Notes: generated by a model not told the origin, from the sequence alone. DNA of 64,000 nucleotides from Apophysomyces variabilis (GCA_002749535.1 MZZL01000408.1:2434631-2498630), one strand, 5' to 3'; positions 46,608 through 58,603 are shown, counted from the stretch's first letter. A program made the numbers and translations.

Positions 46608-47926
46608 TTGGGTAAAGATGAATAAAGAAAAGAGATGGTGTTGGTTTATTAATATAGCTCCGCCAATAAATCGGTTGTTTTCAAATTGTGACTTTGATTT
46701 TCACTGAAAGACATTCGGAGACCTGTTTTTAATGGCTCCGTCCAAGCAAAGTAAATTACAGTAATCATTTGTATGTGCTTAGACAAAATGAGTATGTTTC
46801 TTTCGGTATGAAACAAATATTGTGCTTTTTCACGTACACAAAAAGTGAATCTATAGCACGTAAGAGTGCCTTTTAGTTATTTTCATATATATCACCTTTC
46901 ATCTAAAACGTTCTTTGGCTATATGAACCCTCCATGTCTCATCCAAATGGAGTAAAACGACGTCTCTCCAAAGTTAGTCTCACTCTTTCGCATAATAAAA
47001 TTACTTAGGGACTAATTCAAATTAACATGACACTCTTTTTGTATCCATCTATATCCTGTTAGCCGATGGATAGGATATATTAGCGCTACTGAAAACGTAC
47101 TTGGCGTCAATGAGTACATAATGTGCAATAGTTTCAAAGGTGCGTTCCTTAACTTTGATTTGAAAATGTGTCTTTCTCTTATACATAGTCCATTGACACA
47201 AAGGCAATGTTGTATTTTAGCTTTTGTGTATATTTAAATGTTACAAAGCATTGATTTATGCAAACCTTATTCTTTCCTCTTGTCTGTGCAGTGTTGTCAT
47301 TGATTAGACATCGATCAGCAATTGAACTATATTGCACGGAAGGGACAGCTCACATTTTAGTATTTTCAATCTGTTTTCCACAAAGATCTCGGTATGCACT
47401 TCAGTTGATATTATATATCGGATGATTCATGTTCGGTGTTTTTATTGTAGCCTACAAGACCTCTGCCTGAACCACCTTGCTTGTGTGAGTAAGCTCCTTG
47501 CAGATCGCCAATACGCTTTTCAGGGTTAAATAGAAACAGAGTGATATCTCCTGTTTAATACCAACCATGAATGTATATTTATGCTGTTTGAATGAATTTT
47601 ATGCCCACAGGAGGACCAAGTTCATAAGTAAAAATATACTCCCCGCAAAACTCATTCACTAATGATGCATTTTATAACCCTTTTTGTTCGAACTTTACCA
47701 TTTTTTGGATGAAAATCTGTTTAATAAGCGCTAAACGGTATTTAATAACAAGTACAGTGTTAACCTTCACTGTTGTCTTCGTGCCCAAGAAATTGCTGTT
47801 TTTTGGTCCGACCCACCCGGGCAGCGGACTGCCAATTTGGTTTGAGGGCAGCCCTCCGGTGGGAGCCTTGAAGTTGCAAATGATGTAACTAAGCAGACTC
47901 TCTTTCCTAACGAACCTTCAATCATC
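46608..47926. other. Intergenic with a dispersed repeat; promoters of SLX4-like and RPL27
   Basis: About 1.3 kb between divergent genes. Apart from repeat copy B (47590-47722) I see no feature. The 90 bases before RPL27 contain the GC-rich palindromic-looking block GGGCAGCCCTCCGGTGGGAG. Confidence 0.45.
47590..47722 (+). repeat. Dispersed repeat family, copy B
   Basis: Similar to 8994-9130 over its whole length (roughly 70% by eye), same orientation. It shares GAATGAATTTT, GGAGGA, AAGTAAAA and CTAATGA. Its terminal inverted repeats are more decayed than in copy A. Confidence 0.6.
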
Positions 47927-48678
47927 ATGGTCAAATTCATCAAGGCCGGAAAAGTACGTGTGTAACTTGTTAGCAGACGGATGGATGATTGATCACAATG
48001 GAAACTGACGGTTTTGCTCGCCTTCTATCAGGTCGTCGTCATTTTGCAAGGCCGCTACGCTGGCAAAAAGGCCGTTGTCGTCCGCAGTACGCATCGTTCC
48101 TCATTCTGCATGTATTTTTAAAAAGAGAGTTAAAAAGGGGGAAAATGTGTTTGTTTCGAAGAGATGCATTATATAACATATTCGAGGATGGGGCTACCGA
48201 TGGAACGATGTCACTGACTTATACTGTTATTTTCTGCAGACCACGATGAGGGTACCAAGGACAGACCCTACGGTTACGCCGTTGTCGCTGGTATTGAGCG
48301 TGCCCCCTTGAAGATCACCAAGGCCATGGGTAAGAAGAAGGTCGCCAAGCGCTCCAAGGTCAAGCCTTTCGTCAAGATTATCAACTACAACCACATGATG
48401 CCCACCCGGTAATGAACGAATTTAAGCTCTGTATATTTTGCAGTCAGAGCTAACATAATTTAATAGCTATGGTTTGGAGTTGGAACAGATCAAGGGTACC
48501 GTTTCTGCTGAAACCTTCAAGGAGCCTTCCCAGCGTGAGGAATCTAAGAAGGTGAGTGGGCACTAAATCAGAGCAAGGTGGGATATTAATGGTGAATTGA
48601 CAGGTCATCAAGAAGTTGTTCGAAGAACGCTACCAGACTGGCAAGAACAAGTGGTTCTTCAGCAAGCTGAGATTCTAA
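47927..48678 (+). CDS. RPL27: 60S ribosomal protein L27 (eL27)
   Basis: Large-subunit ribosomal protein with a KOW motif. The ATG at 47927 gives MVKFIKAGK. After the first intron comes [18 protein letters not shown] (KOW). Next are [20 protein letters not shown] and [20 protein letters not shown], then [38 protein letters not shown] and [20 protein letters not shown] ending in F. The stop is TAA at 48676-48678, followed by AAATAAAAACA as a possible polyadenylation signal. Four introns within the coding region, full family length of about 136 aa. Confidence 0.95.
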
Positions 48679-50410
48679 GATGCTTCAAAGATTTCCTTGT
48701 TCTTTGACCGTGTTAAAAAATAAAAACAATAATACTTGCGTATTTCAGTATGCAAAGGCAATGAGAAACCGTGGCAATGACACTAAGTAGTATTTAAAGA
48801 TTGTAGCACAAAAACGTACCAACGCAAATAGTGCGCAGCTGGTGGGAATAGAGGGCGCAGATCAAAGTTTGACACGAAAATCTGCTTGAATCCATTGTGT
48901 CATTTATTATAAAGACATCAGGAGAAATGCGCTGAAAGCTGATGATAGGCCTATACATCGGATCTGTGATTTGCAGTAAACAAAGTGATCAGATCAGATT
49001 GCCAAGCCTGGATTAGACATGAAACGCCCTTCTTTTCCCATTGTAAGAATGAGGAAAGAAATCTGTGAAACAAGATTTATAAACAAGTAAATCCGGGGCT
49101 GATAACGTAGTAAATCAACCTATTATATATTGAAGATCTGTTTCTCACTGAGCTAATATTTAAGTCCTTTTAACCTAAGGCATTAATTCACAGTTACCAA
49201 CGATGTCCTTGGCTCCACTTTGTTAATGTAAAAATGCTGTGCAAATTTAATTTATATTTGTATCCTAGTGATATCGTACTAGTTGTATTATATATGTATC
49301 AAACGGGACGGATAAAAGCCTTTGAGACTGTTAGATATGCTTATATCATTTAACTTGTCTGCCTATTTCTAACTATTTGATCTTATGCGGGATCTGTACT
49401 TAGTGAACGTTTTCTTCGGCGATATGTGTAAGATTTAGCTAATAATAACTAACGATTATTACAGAAAGTCACCGTCGAAAGAAAACCAAGAAAAGCGCCT
49501 GGAGCTATTACAGAAAATGGTGTATAACTTACACATCAGTGATCTTTATGAAAAAGTGTTTGTCCACACGTTTGCCGAGTCAATTCCCACCCTTTTAGCA
49601 AGAGACAAATTTCCCACACTCACTGCCAAAAATTTGATGGAAAAGCTGCGATTCCAAGATGGTGACTTTCAAGGAAGCAAAAAAAAAAAGAAGGAAAACT
49701 TCGCAAGATTTCTATATCCCTCGTTTCTCTTTGTTGACACAGATCTCCTTATGTTTGTAACAACTTCAACACTTTCTATCAGATTGGTTGTCCTGGACTA
49801 TGCTGGGCTTTCTACAAGCCCGTCCGATGTCTGTACATTTATTAAGTGCTTAAAAAATTTAGACAAGCCGATGTAGTAATGGCCAAATTTATATGTTAAT
49901 TCCACCCATTTTGTAGGAATACCAAGGCAATTAAGCAAGTTGTTATTGATCGTGGGTCAGAATTTAGGATCGTTTGATCGAGCAGAACTGATGCGTATCA
50001 ATATCATTTCCAAATTTGAATGCCGTGAAGCGGCCCCAGTAACATGCCTGGGGAGTAACTGATTTAATTTTGACACTTTTTAGAAAAGATTCAGTGGCTG
50101 TGAGCGCAGTATGGCGCGAGCACAAACTCTTAAGCAACGCAGATACATTGTTTGTTTGACTGAATGTCAGAGTATTTATGAAAGTTGCAATTTGGCAATA
50201 TATTATGGTAGATTTCTATATTGTTTGCAGCAGCTTCTTAACGAAAATCCTTTACATGAAGGATCCTTGCATATGTTGCATATACGGGTTGACTTTTAGG
50301 AAGATCCGCCAAAAGAAGAGGTGTTTGACGGGGTTTACTCGGTTTAGCAAATATATTCCTTGGGAATATCAATGATGAGCCCTGGGTATCAGGTTGATAA
50401 GGTGTTTTGT
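48679..50410. other. Gene-poor region with possible transposon debris
   Basis: A 119-codon plus-strand frame (49517-49876) begins MVYNLHISDLYEKVFVHTFA and contains LARDKFPTLTAKNLMEKLRF, but it ends in hydrophobic frames that do not look native. I see no family match. The rest is A/T rich. Confidence 0.3.
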
Positions 50411-50752
50411 CTAGATGGTTCTGCTACTGACGTGGGTATTTGACCAGGTGAGGATATTCGAATTGCTAAAGGATAATATCGGCATCGTTTTGTGAGATTG
50501 TTTGACTGCGAGGCAATACTGTACTGCTCTATGCATAAACTCCATAGACACTGTGTGCTGTATTTCAATTAAAACAGGTGGAAGCCTTGGTGTCTTTAGA
50601 TTAGACACGTAAACGACATCAGATTTGGTGTTGTTTGGCCAGTCTGAATCTGCCACTGAGTAGCTATGGTAGTATTCCTCTCCTTTAAAAAAAATCAGTG
50701 AATAAAAAAAAAGGCTGACATTTAAACACAGTAGTAAATCTTGGACCAACAC
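50411..50752 (-). pseudogene. PD-(D/E)XK nuclease-like fragment
   Basis: The frame reads SDVVYVSNLKTPRLPPVLIE directly followed by IQHTVSMEFMHRAVQYCLAV. A D before a strand-like IEIQ stretch fits the D...(E)xQ core of Rpn/PDDEXK-type nucleases, whose relatives occur in many copies in mucoralean genomes. The frame lacks a proper start and the last 25 codons degenerate. Probably a relic of a mobile family, not an active gene. Confidence 0.35.
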
Positions 50753-51011
50753 CTTGGTATTATGAACCTTGTAAGGATCGCGTAGAACATCCTGAAAAAC
50801 GTCACGAATTGCGGGCCGGACAAAGTACTCCTTTCGTCTCTCCGATCGACCGAGCCAGTTTTAAAAAAATCAAGATGGATGGCTATGCACTTTCTCTTTC
50901 CCTACACCTTTGGTATGTGTTCATCCATTGCTATCCGTCATCAAAATCGGTGATGGTTTACGTCTTCCATATTGAATTTGACCATGGATTGTTTATAGAC
51001 GCAGAATCACG

Positions 51012-52023
51012 ATGTCCCGCGTTCCTACTGGTAAGGCTTCACCCATTAGCGAAAAAAAACAGTTTCGGCTGGTCATACTAACGACTTGGCTGCAGTTCTT
51101 AGCCCCACCGAGGAAGATATTCAGCTTTTGTTGAGCGCTCAGTGCCATATTGGTGCCAAGAACGTCACCGCTCGCATGACTCCCTATGTCTACAAGCGCC
51201 GTGACGATGGTAAGTTTTGGAGAATTACGCGATTTCCCTGAAATTCGCTCATGTGAATGCTTTAGGCATCAACTTGATCAACCTTGGTAAGACCTGGGAG
51301 AAGCTTATCTTCGCCGCCCGTGTCATTGCTGCCATTGAGAACGTAAGTGGTTTGAAAGTATCTGGAGCTATATACTTACCTTTTCCGGTTGCTATGAATT
51401 TATAGCCCCAGGACATCGTCGTTGTCGCTGCTCGTCCCTATGGTCACCGTGCTGCCTTGAAGTTCGCCAAGTACATTGGTGCTGAAGCTGTTGTTGGCCG
51501 TTTCACCCCCGGTACCTTCACTAACTACAACACCCGTTCCTTCCGCGAACCCCGTTTGATCATCTGTACCGATCCTCTCACTGACTTCCAGGCCATTAAG
51601 GAAGCCTCCTACGTCAACATCCCCGTCATCTCACTTGCTGACACTGATGCCCTCCTTCAGTACGTTGATGTTGTCATCCCCACCAACAACAAGGGTAAGC
51701 ACGCTCTTGGTTTGATCTACTGGCTCTTGGCTCGTGCTGTCCTCCGTCTCCGTGGCACCTTGGACTACCAGACCCCCTGGGAAGTCATGGTCGACATGTT
51801 CTTCTACCGCGACCCCGAAGAGGCCGAGAAGGAACAAGCTGCTGCCTTCGAGGACGAGAGTGCTTTTGCTGCTGCTGCCGAAACTGCTGGTGCTCAGTGG
51901 GCTGTTGAAGGTGATGCCGAAGGTGTTGCTGGCATTGCCGCTGCCGCTGAATGGTCTGCTACCCGCACCACTGACTGGGCTGAGGACACTGCTGCTCCCG
52001 CCACTTCTTCCTGGGAAGCTTAA
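51012..52023 (+). CDS. RPSA: 40S ribosomal protein SA (uS2)
   Basis: Small-subunit protein needed for 20S to 18S rRNA maturation. The ATG at 51012 gives MSRVPT spliced to [20 protein letters not shown] and [18 protein letters not shown]. The next exons give [20 protein letters not shown] and [20 protein letters not shown]. The last exon holds [20 protein letters not shown], the [18 protein letters not shown] block and an Ala/Glu/Trp-rich tail ending ATSSWEA. Full family length. The start is confirmed by the splice join. A leader intron probably ends at TTGTTTATAG, a dozen bases before the ATG, with a GTATGT donor near 50913. Confidence 0.96.
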
Positions 52024-53683
52024 ATAGGTTGTCGACCTTGATATAGTGCGAGACATATTTGTATAGAGCAAAAACAATAATAAAGGCAAGCTAATGCTTG
52101 AAATTAGAAAACTAAAATAGTACGTGACATAAGAGAAAGTAAGCTGCTATATATGTAGCGTTTTATAGAGATATTCGGTAACGGACCGAGGTTAAAGCGG
52201 TTATGGTCATGCAATGGTAAAAGAATTAAAAGCTTAAAAATATGGTAAAGTATGGCCAGCAGGAGAAAATAGGTTTTTATACAAGGAGGGAAAAAGAATA
52301 GCACACAAAACTTTCTATCAAACGGACAGGAAAAATCTGTTTTGTAGAACGGGTTGAAGATCTGTCCACCATCCATAAAACTTGGATATGAGTAAAGATC
52401 AAGAAATCTCATAGGACGAAGAGCACTATTCTCTCATTCGGAATGGTAGAGCAAAGCATCTTCATGAATTAGAACATACTTTGTGCTATGAAAAAAGAAA
52501 GACAAGAAGCACGGCAAAAGAAATCACCGGATCGACACACATCTTGTATCATAAGAGAAGTACGCAATGCTGTGTCAATTGGCTGCGCAACATCATCCTA
52601 AAAAAACTTGATCCGTCTGCAAACGCCAAGCAAAAATATGAACATAAGCAGAATGAATGCGGTCAAGTAGACTATATGGTTTCTAATGGTTTCTGGGAAG
52701 ATAAGCGTACTTCTTTTTACTGATGATTCATCTTATGGACCAATGCTATCCAGATCAACGAAAGAAATAAAAAGCGAACAAAAAGAATCTCAATACAACT
52801 TGTGCGGAACAGGAATTGGTGCAAGTGATAGCATGGCACATCAATGGACACGAGACTGGCAATAGCAGGGACACAATTGATTACGTAGCATGCACTTGTG
52901 ATTATGGGGTATGTATATTCTTGCTCCAAGACATCAATAAAACATTCTTAGCATAACAGTGCTATTCGTCATACTTGTCTCAATTTACTAAAAGATGGCA
53001 TGATTCAAATCCACCAAAAAAGTTCGAAAAGGGAAATAACACCGAGATTAGCACAGTGAAGCAGTCAATTCACTTAAAGTGAAAAAGGACGCACAATCCG
53101 ACCGCACTTTGCAGCACAGTATTTGGGTACCTTACGTTAGTCAGCTTGTAGTCATCCTGTAGTCATCGAGACACGCAGGGTCGCACATATAAAATCGTTA
53201 CAATGCAACACGTTGTATTTGGTGCACACTACGTTAAACAAGCTTAAATTTCTCCCTGTTTTCCCATTCCATCGAGAATGTACAAACAGTAATAGATAAA
53301 CAGAAGACTATCCAGACATAACGATACATTTATACAGTAGCGATCGTGCTGTTAAAGTCTTAGTAGGGCGCATTTTTCTGAGTATAACATCCATAACTTT
53401 GTGTCGGGACTTTCAAAATGTACTACCATGGAAACGTTACGGGTGGTATCATAATCTTCTTGTCATTGGCGGATTTGCGGTGTTGAAACACCAATAATAT
53501 CATGCAAGACGCGGGAAGAACTTGATTCAACTACATTTAAGTTACTTAATCTACAACAGTTCAGAGCTGAGCTAATGCATTGATAAGCATAAGAAGTTCC
53601 TATAGTTTAAAGCAAGCAAGTGGTATTTATTTAGCATAAGCAAATTCACACTGAATGTAATGCTAAGATTAGGGTTCATTTAT
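52024..53683. other. Gene-poor 1.7-kb stretch
   Basis: Holds the RPSA 3' UTR (AATAAAGG near 52078 is a possible polyadenylation signal). A few frames under 103 codons have no motif. No supported gene. Confidence 0.4.
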
Positions 53684-53986
53684 TTAAATGATGCAGACAC
53701 CGGACTCAACGTTAGGGAACTTGCTAGGCTTCTGGCATTTTCCATTGCATTGGTACAACTTGCCATTGCAGTTGTGAGCGCTCTTGTTGCGGAGGATCTT
53801 CATGCCCTTTTCGAATGTGCAATCACCGACCAAGGCCTTCTTGACATCGTCCATAGTCTCCAATTTACCTTCGCTACACTTTTCAACTTGCGGCTTCTTG
53901 CCTTTTCCTCTGGCCTCGAGCATGGGCGAAGCAAGGCAAACGGTAGCAAAGAGGGCAATCAACATAAACAAGAGAGTGGCACGCAT
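53684..53986 (-). CDS. Small secreted cysteine-rich protein, 100 aa
   Basis: Intronless. The ATG at 53984-53986 opens a signal peptide, MRATLLFMLIALFATVCLAS, followed by a basic patch (EARGKGKKPQ). The mature part has five cysteines: EKCSEGK, GDCTFEKG, HNCNGK, YQCNGKCQKP, then the terminal GVCII (six in total). The sequence FEKGMKILRNKSAHNCNGKL is highly charged. This is typical of small secreted proteins of unknown function and effector-like proteins in fungi. I do not recognise a family and infer no toxicity. The disulphide count is even, which supports an extracellular fold. Confidence 0.7.
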   Translation of the reverse strand: MRATLLFMLIALFATVCLASPMLEARGKGKKPQVEKCSEGKLETMDDVKKALVGDCTFEKGMKILRNKSAHNCNGKLYQCNGKCQKPSKFPNVESGVCII

Positions 53987-55640
53987 TTTTTTCTACAGCA
54001 TCATTTCGTAAGTACAATCGGATCATTTTTGCTCCTACATTGCCAAGAAAGCAATTTTACCTGGAAGGAATTACACTTGGTTGTATTGTAGGTTTTTCTC
54101 CAGCTTGTTGGGAGCTGCCCTTTTATACACAAACGTACGCCTTGCTTTTCCCGATCTGTATCGATGCAGTACCCAGGCAAATTCTAAGCCCAGTCTCGAC
54201 TTACTGTAAAGGCGCGCAAGTAGCAAGCATAATGGTTTTTGCGCAATCCCGCAATTGCATATTTGAGAGGAGTTCTTTGCTCTTGTACGACAACCCGTTA
54301 CCGGTAGTTGACATGTCCGCCAGATCTAAAATCGGTTGCGTTTCCGGGGCGTGCATTGTATTTGCCATATTACGAAACATTCGTTATACTTAATTGTTTA
54401 CATAAAGGGAAGTTCAAATGATTTCGGCGTTTTATGTCCTACTCGAGGACGAACTAAATAAGAGTATTACACTTGATCCAAAGTGTTCTAGGTCGATCTG
54501 ACGAGGCTGAGGGGAGTTCTGGGGCATGCCAACATGACAGATTGTCCTGTGCTGGTTTCAACTGTAAACGCAATGAAAACCTTACTTTTCCAGTCGACGG
54601 ATTTGTGTACTGCAAACAGAAATCCTCTCCGCTGCTGACTTGCGAAGCCAACAGGCGCCTTAAGACACATAACGTTCCATCCTGATGTGTCGATAATTTT
54701 ATCATAATGCGTGTTTGGATGTGGTTTTTTTTTTCAAGTATCCAGGGATTTTATGTATTGTGTTAAGACGCCTATGTGTGAGGCTGTCCACTGTAATATT
54801 CATAGCGACTCATCTTCATGTCCGAACAGTTGAGCATATCAATATTTCTCCACTGCAAATGAAGACAACTGAGATTTGCCAAAAACAATCTTTCCGTAAA
54901 CGTTCTCTAATTGGATCGGAACAAAAGCAAGTATTTTTTTTTGTGTAGAATAAAGCAAGCATGTTCAATAGGAACACACAGGTTGCGGAAATAAAACTTA
55001 GATGTACTATATGTCTCTTTGAACGGAATTTATTGTTTCTGTGCAACAACTGCTAAGCCAATATATCCAAATATTGATCAACAAGTATGAACAGAAAATG
55101 AGCTGTTTCAATTGATGGAAGAACGATGAGCATCTTATTTTGTCGAATGTCCTCATTAAGATAGGAAAGAAGAGCGCATCGTTTTCTAAGCAACAGTAAT
55201 ATTGGTGCATATTACAGTTCAGTTATTATCGAGGATGCGTTTGTACCAAGCTAATAAAAAAGATCAACGAGGTTTTGGTGAATAGAAGGATTTCTTATCA
55301 GATTGGGTAACATTGTAAGACATGGCTACCATATCTGCTTACGAATACGCTTTGTACTTCGAAGGGACCAAGGTATGACAGACCACGACATGGTATGTAT
55401 TAGCATCAAAGTGTTGAGCTACGTTGGCACTTTCAGTAGGGTGTAGTGCATGCTCGCAGCTCCTTTCTTATTGCGTATTTTTCATAACATGATATGCAAG
55501 CATACATAGTATATTCGAAGCAGAATGAATGCTTTATTATCTTATGCGCTTTGCTTTTTGTACGTGAACCTTTTACAAAGGGGAATGATTACTTTAGTAG
55601 AAATAGATTCCTTTTTTTTTTGTTCGTTGCTACAGTTGAG
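53987..55640. other. Gene-poor stretch, no supported gene
   Basis: About 1.65 kb. It includes the promoter of the secreted protein gene. The overlapping frames at 54454-54705 on both strands have no motif. A long run of thymines (about 54724) and one at 55611-55620 are the only simple repeats. Confidence 0.4.
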
Positions 55641-56303
55641 TTAAACCTTGTGTCGAATCAACATCAATGGATCGATTCCAGCGCGTTCACCATATAATCT
55701 GTACACTTGCACTTTACTTTGACCCGACCGGATAATTTGATAGTCTTCGTTGTCCCACTCCTTTTCATACAGGGTTTCTTTCAATTTACCGAGGATATCT
55801 TTGTTGTCTTGTTCTGTGATCGAGTAAATGTTTAGTTGGAATAGATGGATGGCCGGACTTCCAGAGATGTACAGAGCGACAGACTCCCCCTTAAACCGAA
55901 TGAGATGGTTACTATCTTTGTCAAAGAGAGCTTCTAGGCTGATTTCGTTTCTATCTAAAACGGTAGGCTCGGGTTTAAGTGTACTTGCTAGACTGATGTT
56001 GCGCAGCACATCCACGGATTCCGTGTGAAGAAGGTATACTTGAACAGTACTGTCGCCGGCTGTAACCATCTTGAAGTATTCTGGTTCATCGCTCCAATCC
56101 ACTTCGTAAAGTATCTTCCGCAGTTCGTTCAGCAATTCTTGCTCGTCCTTGCTATTGAAGGAATGGACAATGAGCTCAAAAAGTCGCACATCTGGTCGAG
56201 CTTCTGTGGAGACTGTGACAGATTGCTCGACATATTGCACTAATGATGTGCCACCGCTAAGCAAAGATTCGATGGTAATATTGGGTCTATTTTGAAAAAC
56301 CAT
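55641..56303 (-). CDS. Protein of two tandem copies of an unrecognised domain, 220 aa
   Basis: Intronless ORF, ATG at 56301-56303. Residues about 9-95 and 118-206 are clearly copies of one another. Copy 1: ITIESLLSGGTSLVQYVEQS, VRLFELIVHSFNSKDEQELL, LRKILYEVDWSDEPEYFKMV and STVQVYLLHTES. Copy 2: ISLEALFDKDSNHLIRFKGE, IHLFQLNIYSITEQDNKDIL, LKETLYEKEWDNEDYQIIRS and SKVQVYRLYGER. Each has an alpha/beta-like plan with a conserved W, Y and a VQVYxL strand. I do not recognise the domain. No signal peptide or membrane segment. Probably cytosolic. Confidence 0.75.
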   Translation of the reverse strand: MVFQNRPNITIESLLSGGTSLVQYVEQSVTVSTEARPDVRLFELIVHSFNSKDEQELLNELRKILYEVDWSDEPEYFKMVTAGDSTVQVYLLHTESVDVLRNISLASTLKPEPTVLDRNEISLEALFDKDSNHLIRFKGESVALYISGSPAIHLFQLNIYSITEQDNKDILGKLKETLYEKEWDNEDYQIIRSGQSKVQVYRLYGERAGIDPLMLIRHKV

Positions 56304-57777
56304 TCTGGCGTTGAGAGGAAAAGTAAAAACAGGGGAATACTCAATTTTCGTAGCGCCGTTCTTTTTTTTTTAAGCCAGCTGCGGAAACAATTCCGGTCCT
56401 ATGACTACGTACAATGCAGATAGTTTATGACCAACGAGTTCGGCTGAGCACAAAGTTTTCCACGGCATTGACATATCCATCGAATGTTCAACTCAGCCAT
56501 GTTAGCTGGGCTTCGAAAATCCAGCTTTAAGGAAATTTCGGCTATTTAATTTATGTGACTGAGATTAACTTCCCAATCGACCGATGTGCAATGTAACGCC
56601 AAGAACCTTGTAATGTTTACATTGCGTGGATGATCGTATGACACTACAGATCTATATTATTGATTCAAGCTGATAAAGAAATTACACAGCGCCAAACAAA
56701 CCATCAGAGGATGCTCGAGGTACCAGACAGCTAGAAATGCAACGTTGGACGATGGTGACTTCGAGTTGTACAAAAATCCATGCATTACCTGGATGGCACC
56801 AAGGGACGAAGTCACCGTCCCCAGCTTTTGTTGGCTACAAGAAGAAAGGGGACCGTCAATTCTGGAAAGCGTCAGTTATTTGATCATAGCGCGCCTCCCC
56901 TTTTATTCAGCGCGTTTCGTTGCATCTTTTTCAATATAATTTCAAATCGCCCTTCTCGGGCAAATCGAACGAGGCTACATATGGAAACGTTTTGTACGTT
57001 AGATAGTGCGTTATTAAAGTTAATCGTAAGCTGCATTCTTTAACAGCCTGATACCCTTACCAGTTTTCGTTGGTTGCCGTTGTTTTCACCATGACATCAA
57101 TATCGTCACTGCACATTATGTTTGCAATTTGTGACCAGTAAAAAACTGTCAGTGTAACAGAACTAGGATGAAACATACTCCCTTCACGTTATGTTATTGA
57201 AGGACCATTTCCAGTCTGTTTAACCTTTCCGAATAACAAAGCAGAAGCGGTATAAATCCTCAAAAGCTGATGAATGATAATACATCATTCTTTGATATCA
57301 ATTTGGCATTTTATATAACGATGTAGAGCACGCGTTGCCGCGTCCCAGATTGATTTACAGAGATTTTCCTTAACAAGCATAAAAGAATTTCTATCTGTCT
57401 TACTGCTTCATACGCTATCGTCAATTTCAGAACGGTTAAGGATGGTCTAAACACCCATGCACATGATTCATGTTGGTAACGAATAAGTTTTATATTTTTC
57501 AAAGACAAAATAAGCATAAAATAAAATAAAGCCTCATCTCACGAATGAGCTTCTTGCTTTTGAAAATCTGGGGTCGATGCTGAAGAAGCGTATCAGTTAT
57601 GGTGTTGTAGAATATGGATCAATTTCTTTACGTACCTGCCCAAAGGCTTTGACAACTCCATACTTAAATCCTCGGCAAGCGCATGAAAGATGTTACAAGA
57701 TTTCGATTGGTTGATGTAAAAAAAAAGAGATGGGGTTATTCGATGACTCTCAGTAGTTAGCGGATGTAAAGCCTTTT
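56304..57777. other. Gene-poor 1.5-kb stretch with one hairpin
   Basis: It contains the promoter of the tandem-domain gene. At 56753-56765 and 56804-56816 lie inverted copies of GATGGTGACTTCG with one mismatch, which could form a hairpin with a 38-base loop. No gene is supported. Confidence 0.4.
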
Positions 57778-58377
57778 CTACTTGACATATGGACCATTTG
57801 TTGTCTTTAAGGTTGCCTTCTGGCTTGACCTTCCAGGCTCATCAATCACAGTACAGTTTGCCATCGGCAAAATGCGGGTCAGGAAGTTGGTTCCCTCGCG
57901 AGGTAGATTGTTAAGAGCAGTGGTATAGTCAATACAATTGCTGTAAAAGCCAGCATACGATTGACCATCCATGAATCCTTGAAAGAGTGTTGCTCAGTAA
58001 AAGCAAGGGCGTGTTGGCAACACATTTACAAGAAAAGCCTAGCGGTCTGGAATTGGTTCTGACATGCGAAGTTAGCCATCCAGGGCGTCATCTTGTACAA
58101 CGGCTCTGATCCTTTGTAGCTCGCAGGTAACTATAAGATAGGCCGAAAGGACAGTTACGGCGGCAACTGGATAAAACCTTGGAATGTTTGGCTTTGGTAG
58201 TCTTTGATCCATTGGTGCAAACTGTTTCTGCAAATGAAGATAGCATTTGTTAGAGAACTGTTTTAGATAGTGTGTGTCACTGGTGGCCACGTGTGCACCC
58301 TCCATGGGAATTAATAGACGACGTAATGAAGTATCCCAATGCTTATCCATTCTGTCACCATATACAGTATTTCCCAA
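57778..58377 (-). CDS. Possible small membrane protein gene, structure unresolved
   Basis: Behind a good acceptor (CTTCATTTGCAG near 58233) a frame reads MDQRLPKPNIPRFYPVAAVT then VLSAYLIVTCELQRIRAVVQ and stops near 58072; it contains one hydrophobic helix. A second frame (57778-57972) reads MDGQSYAGFYSNCIDYTTAL and ends TNGPYVK. I could not join them with in-frame splice sites, so they may be one gene with an exon I missed or two small genes. No family is recognised. Confidence 0.3.
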
Positions 58378-58462
58378 AAATAATTTCGCAAACTACGAAA
58401 ATCCAACTCGCAGTCCAGTGGATTTACGTGTCGCAATGGATGAAATTTATATACGCATCCGG

Positions 58463-58603
58463 CATTCACTTGGCGGGGAGATGGGTGTGGCGTCGTCAGT
58501 TTTATAACAGGTATGTAAAAGTGGTCAATTCAAACTCTTATGACACGACAATTAATATGATTTGTTAGCGTCAAGCCCAGTTTCCAAATGCGCCAAGTGA
58601 ATG
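58463..58603. repeat. Small inverted-repeat element
   Basis: CATTCACTTGGCG at 58463-58475 is repeated in inverted form at 58591-58603, and the flanks beyond also match loosely in inverted form (AAATTTATA.. on the left, ..CATAGGAATTTG-like on the right). Together about 140-220 bases could be a decayed MITE. Confidence 0.4.

Noticed and set aside
51631..52089. 152-codon minus-strand frame in the RPSA region
   Set aside because: Antisense to the biased last exon of RPSA, no motif.
54454..54705. Two overlapping frames on opposite strands with several cysteines
   Set aside because: Neither has a signal peptide, splice sites or a motif, and each shadows the other.
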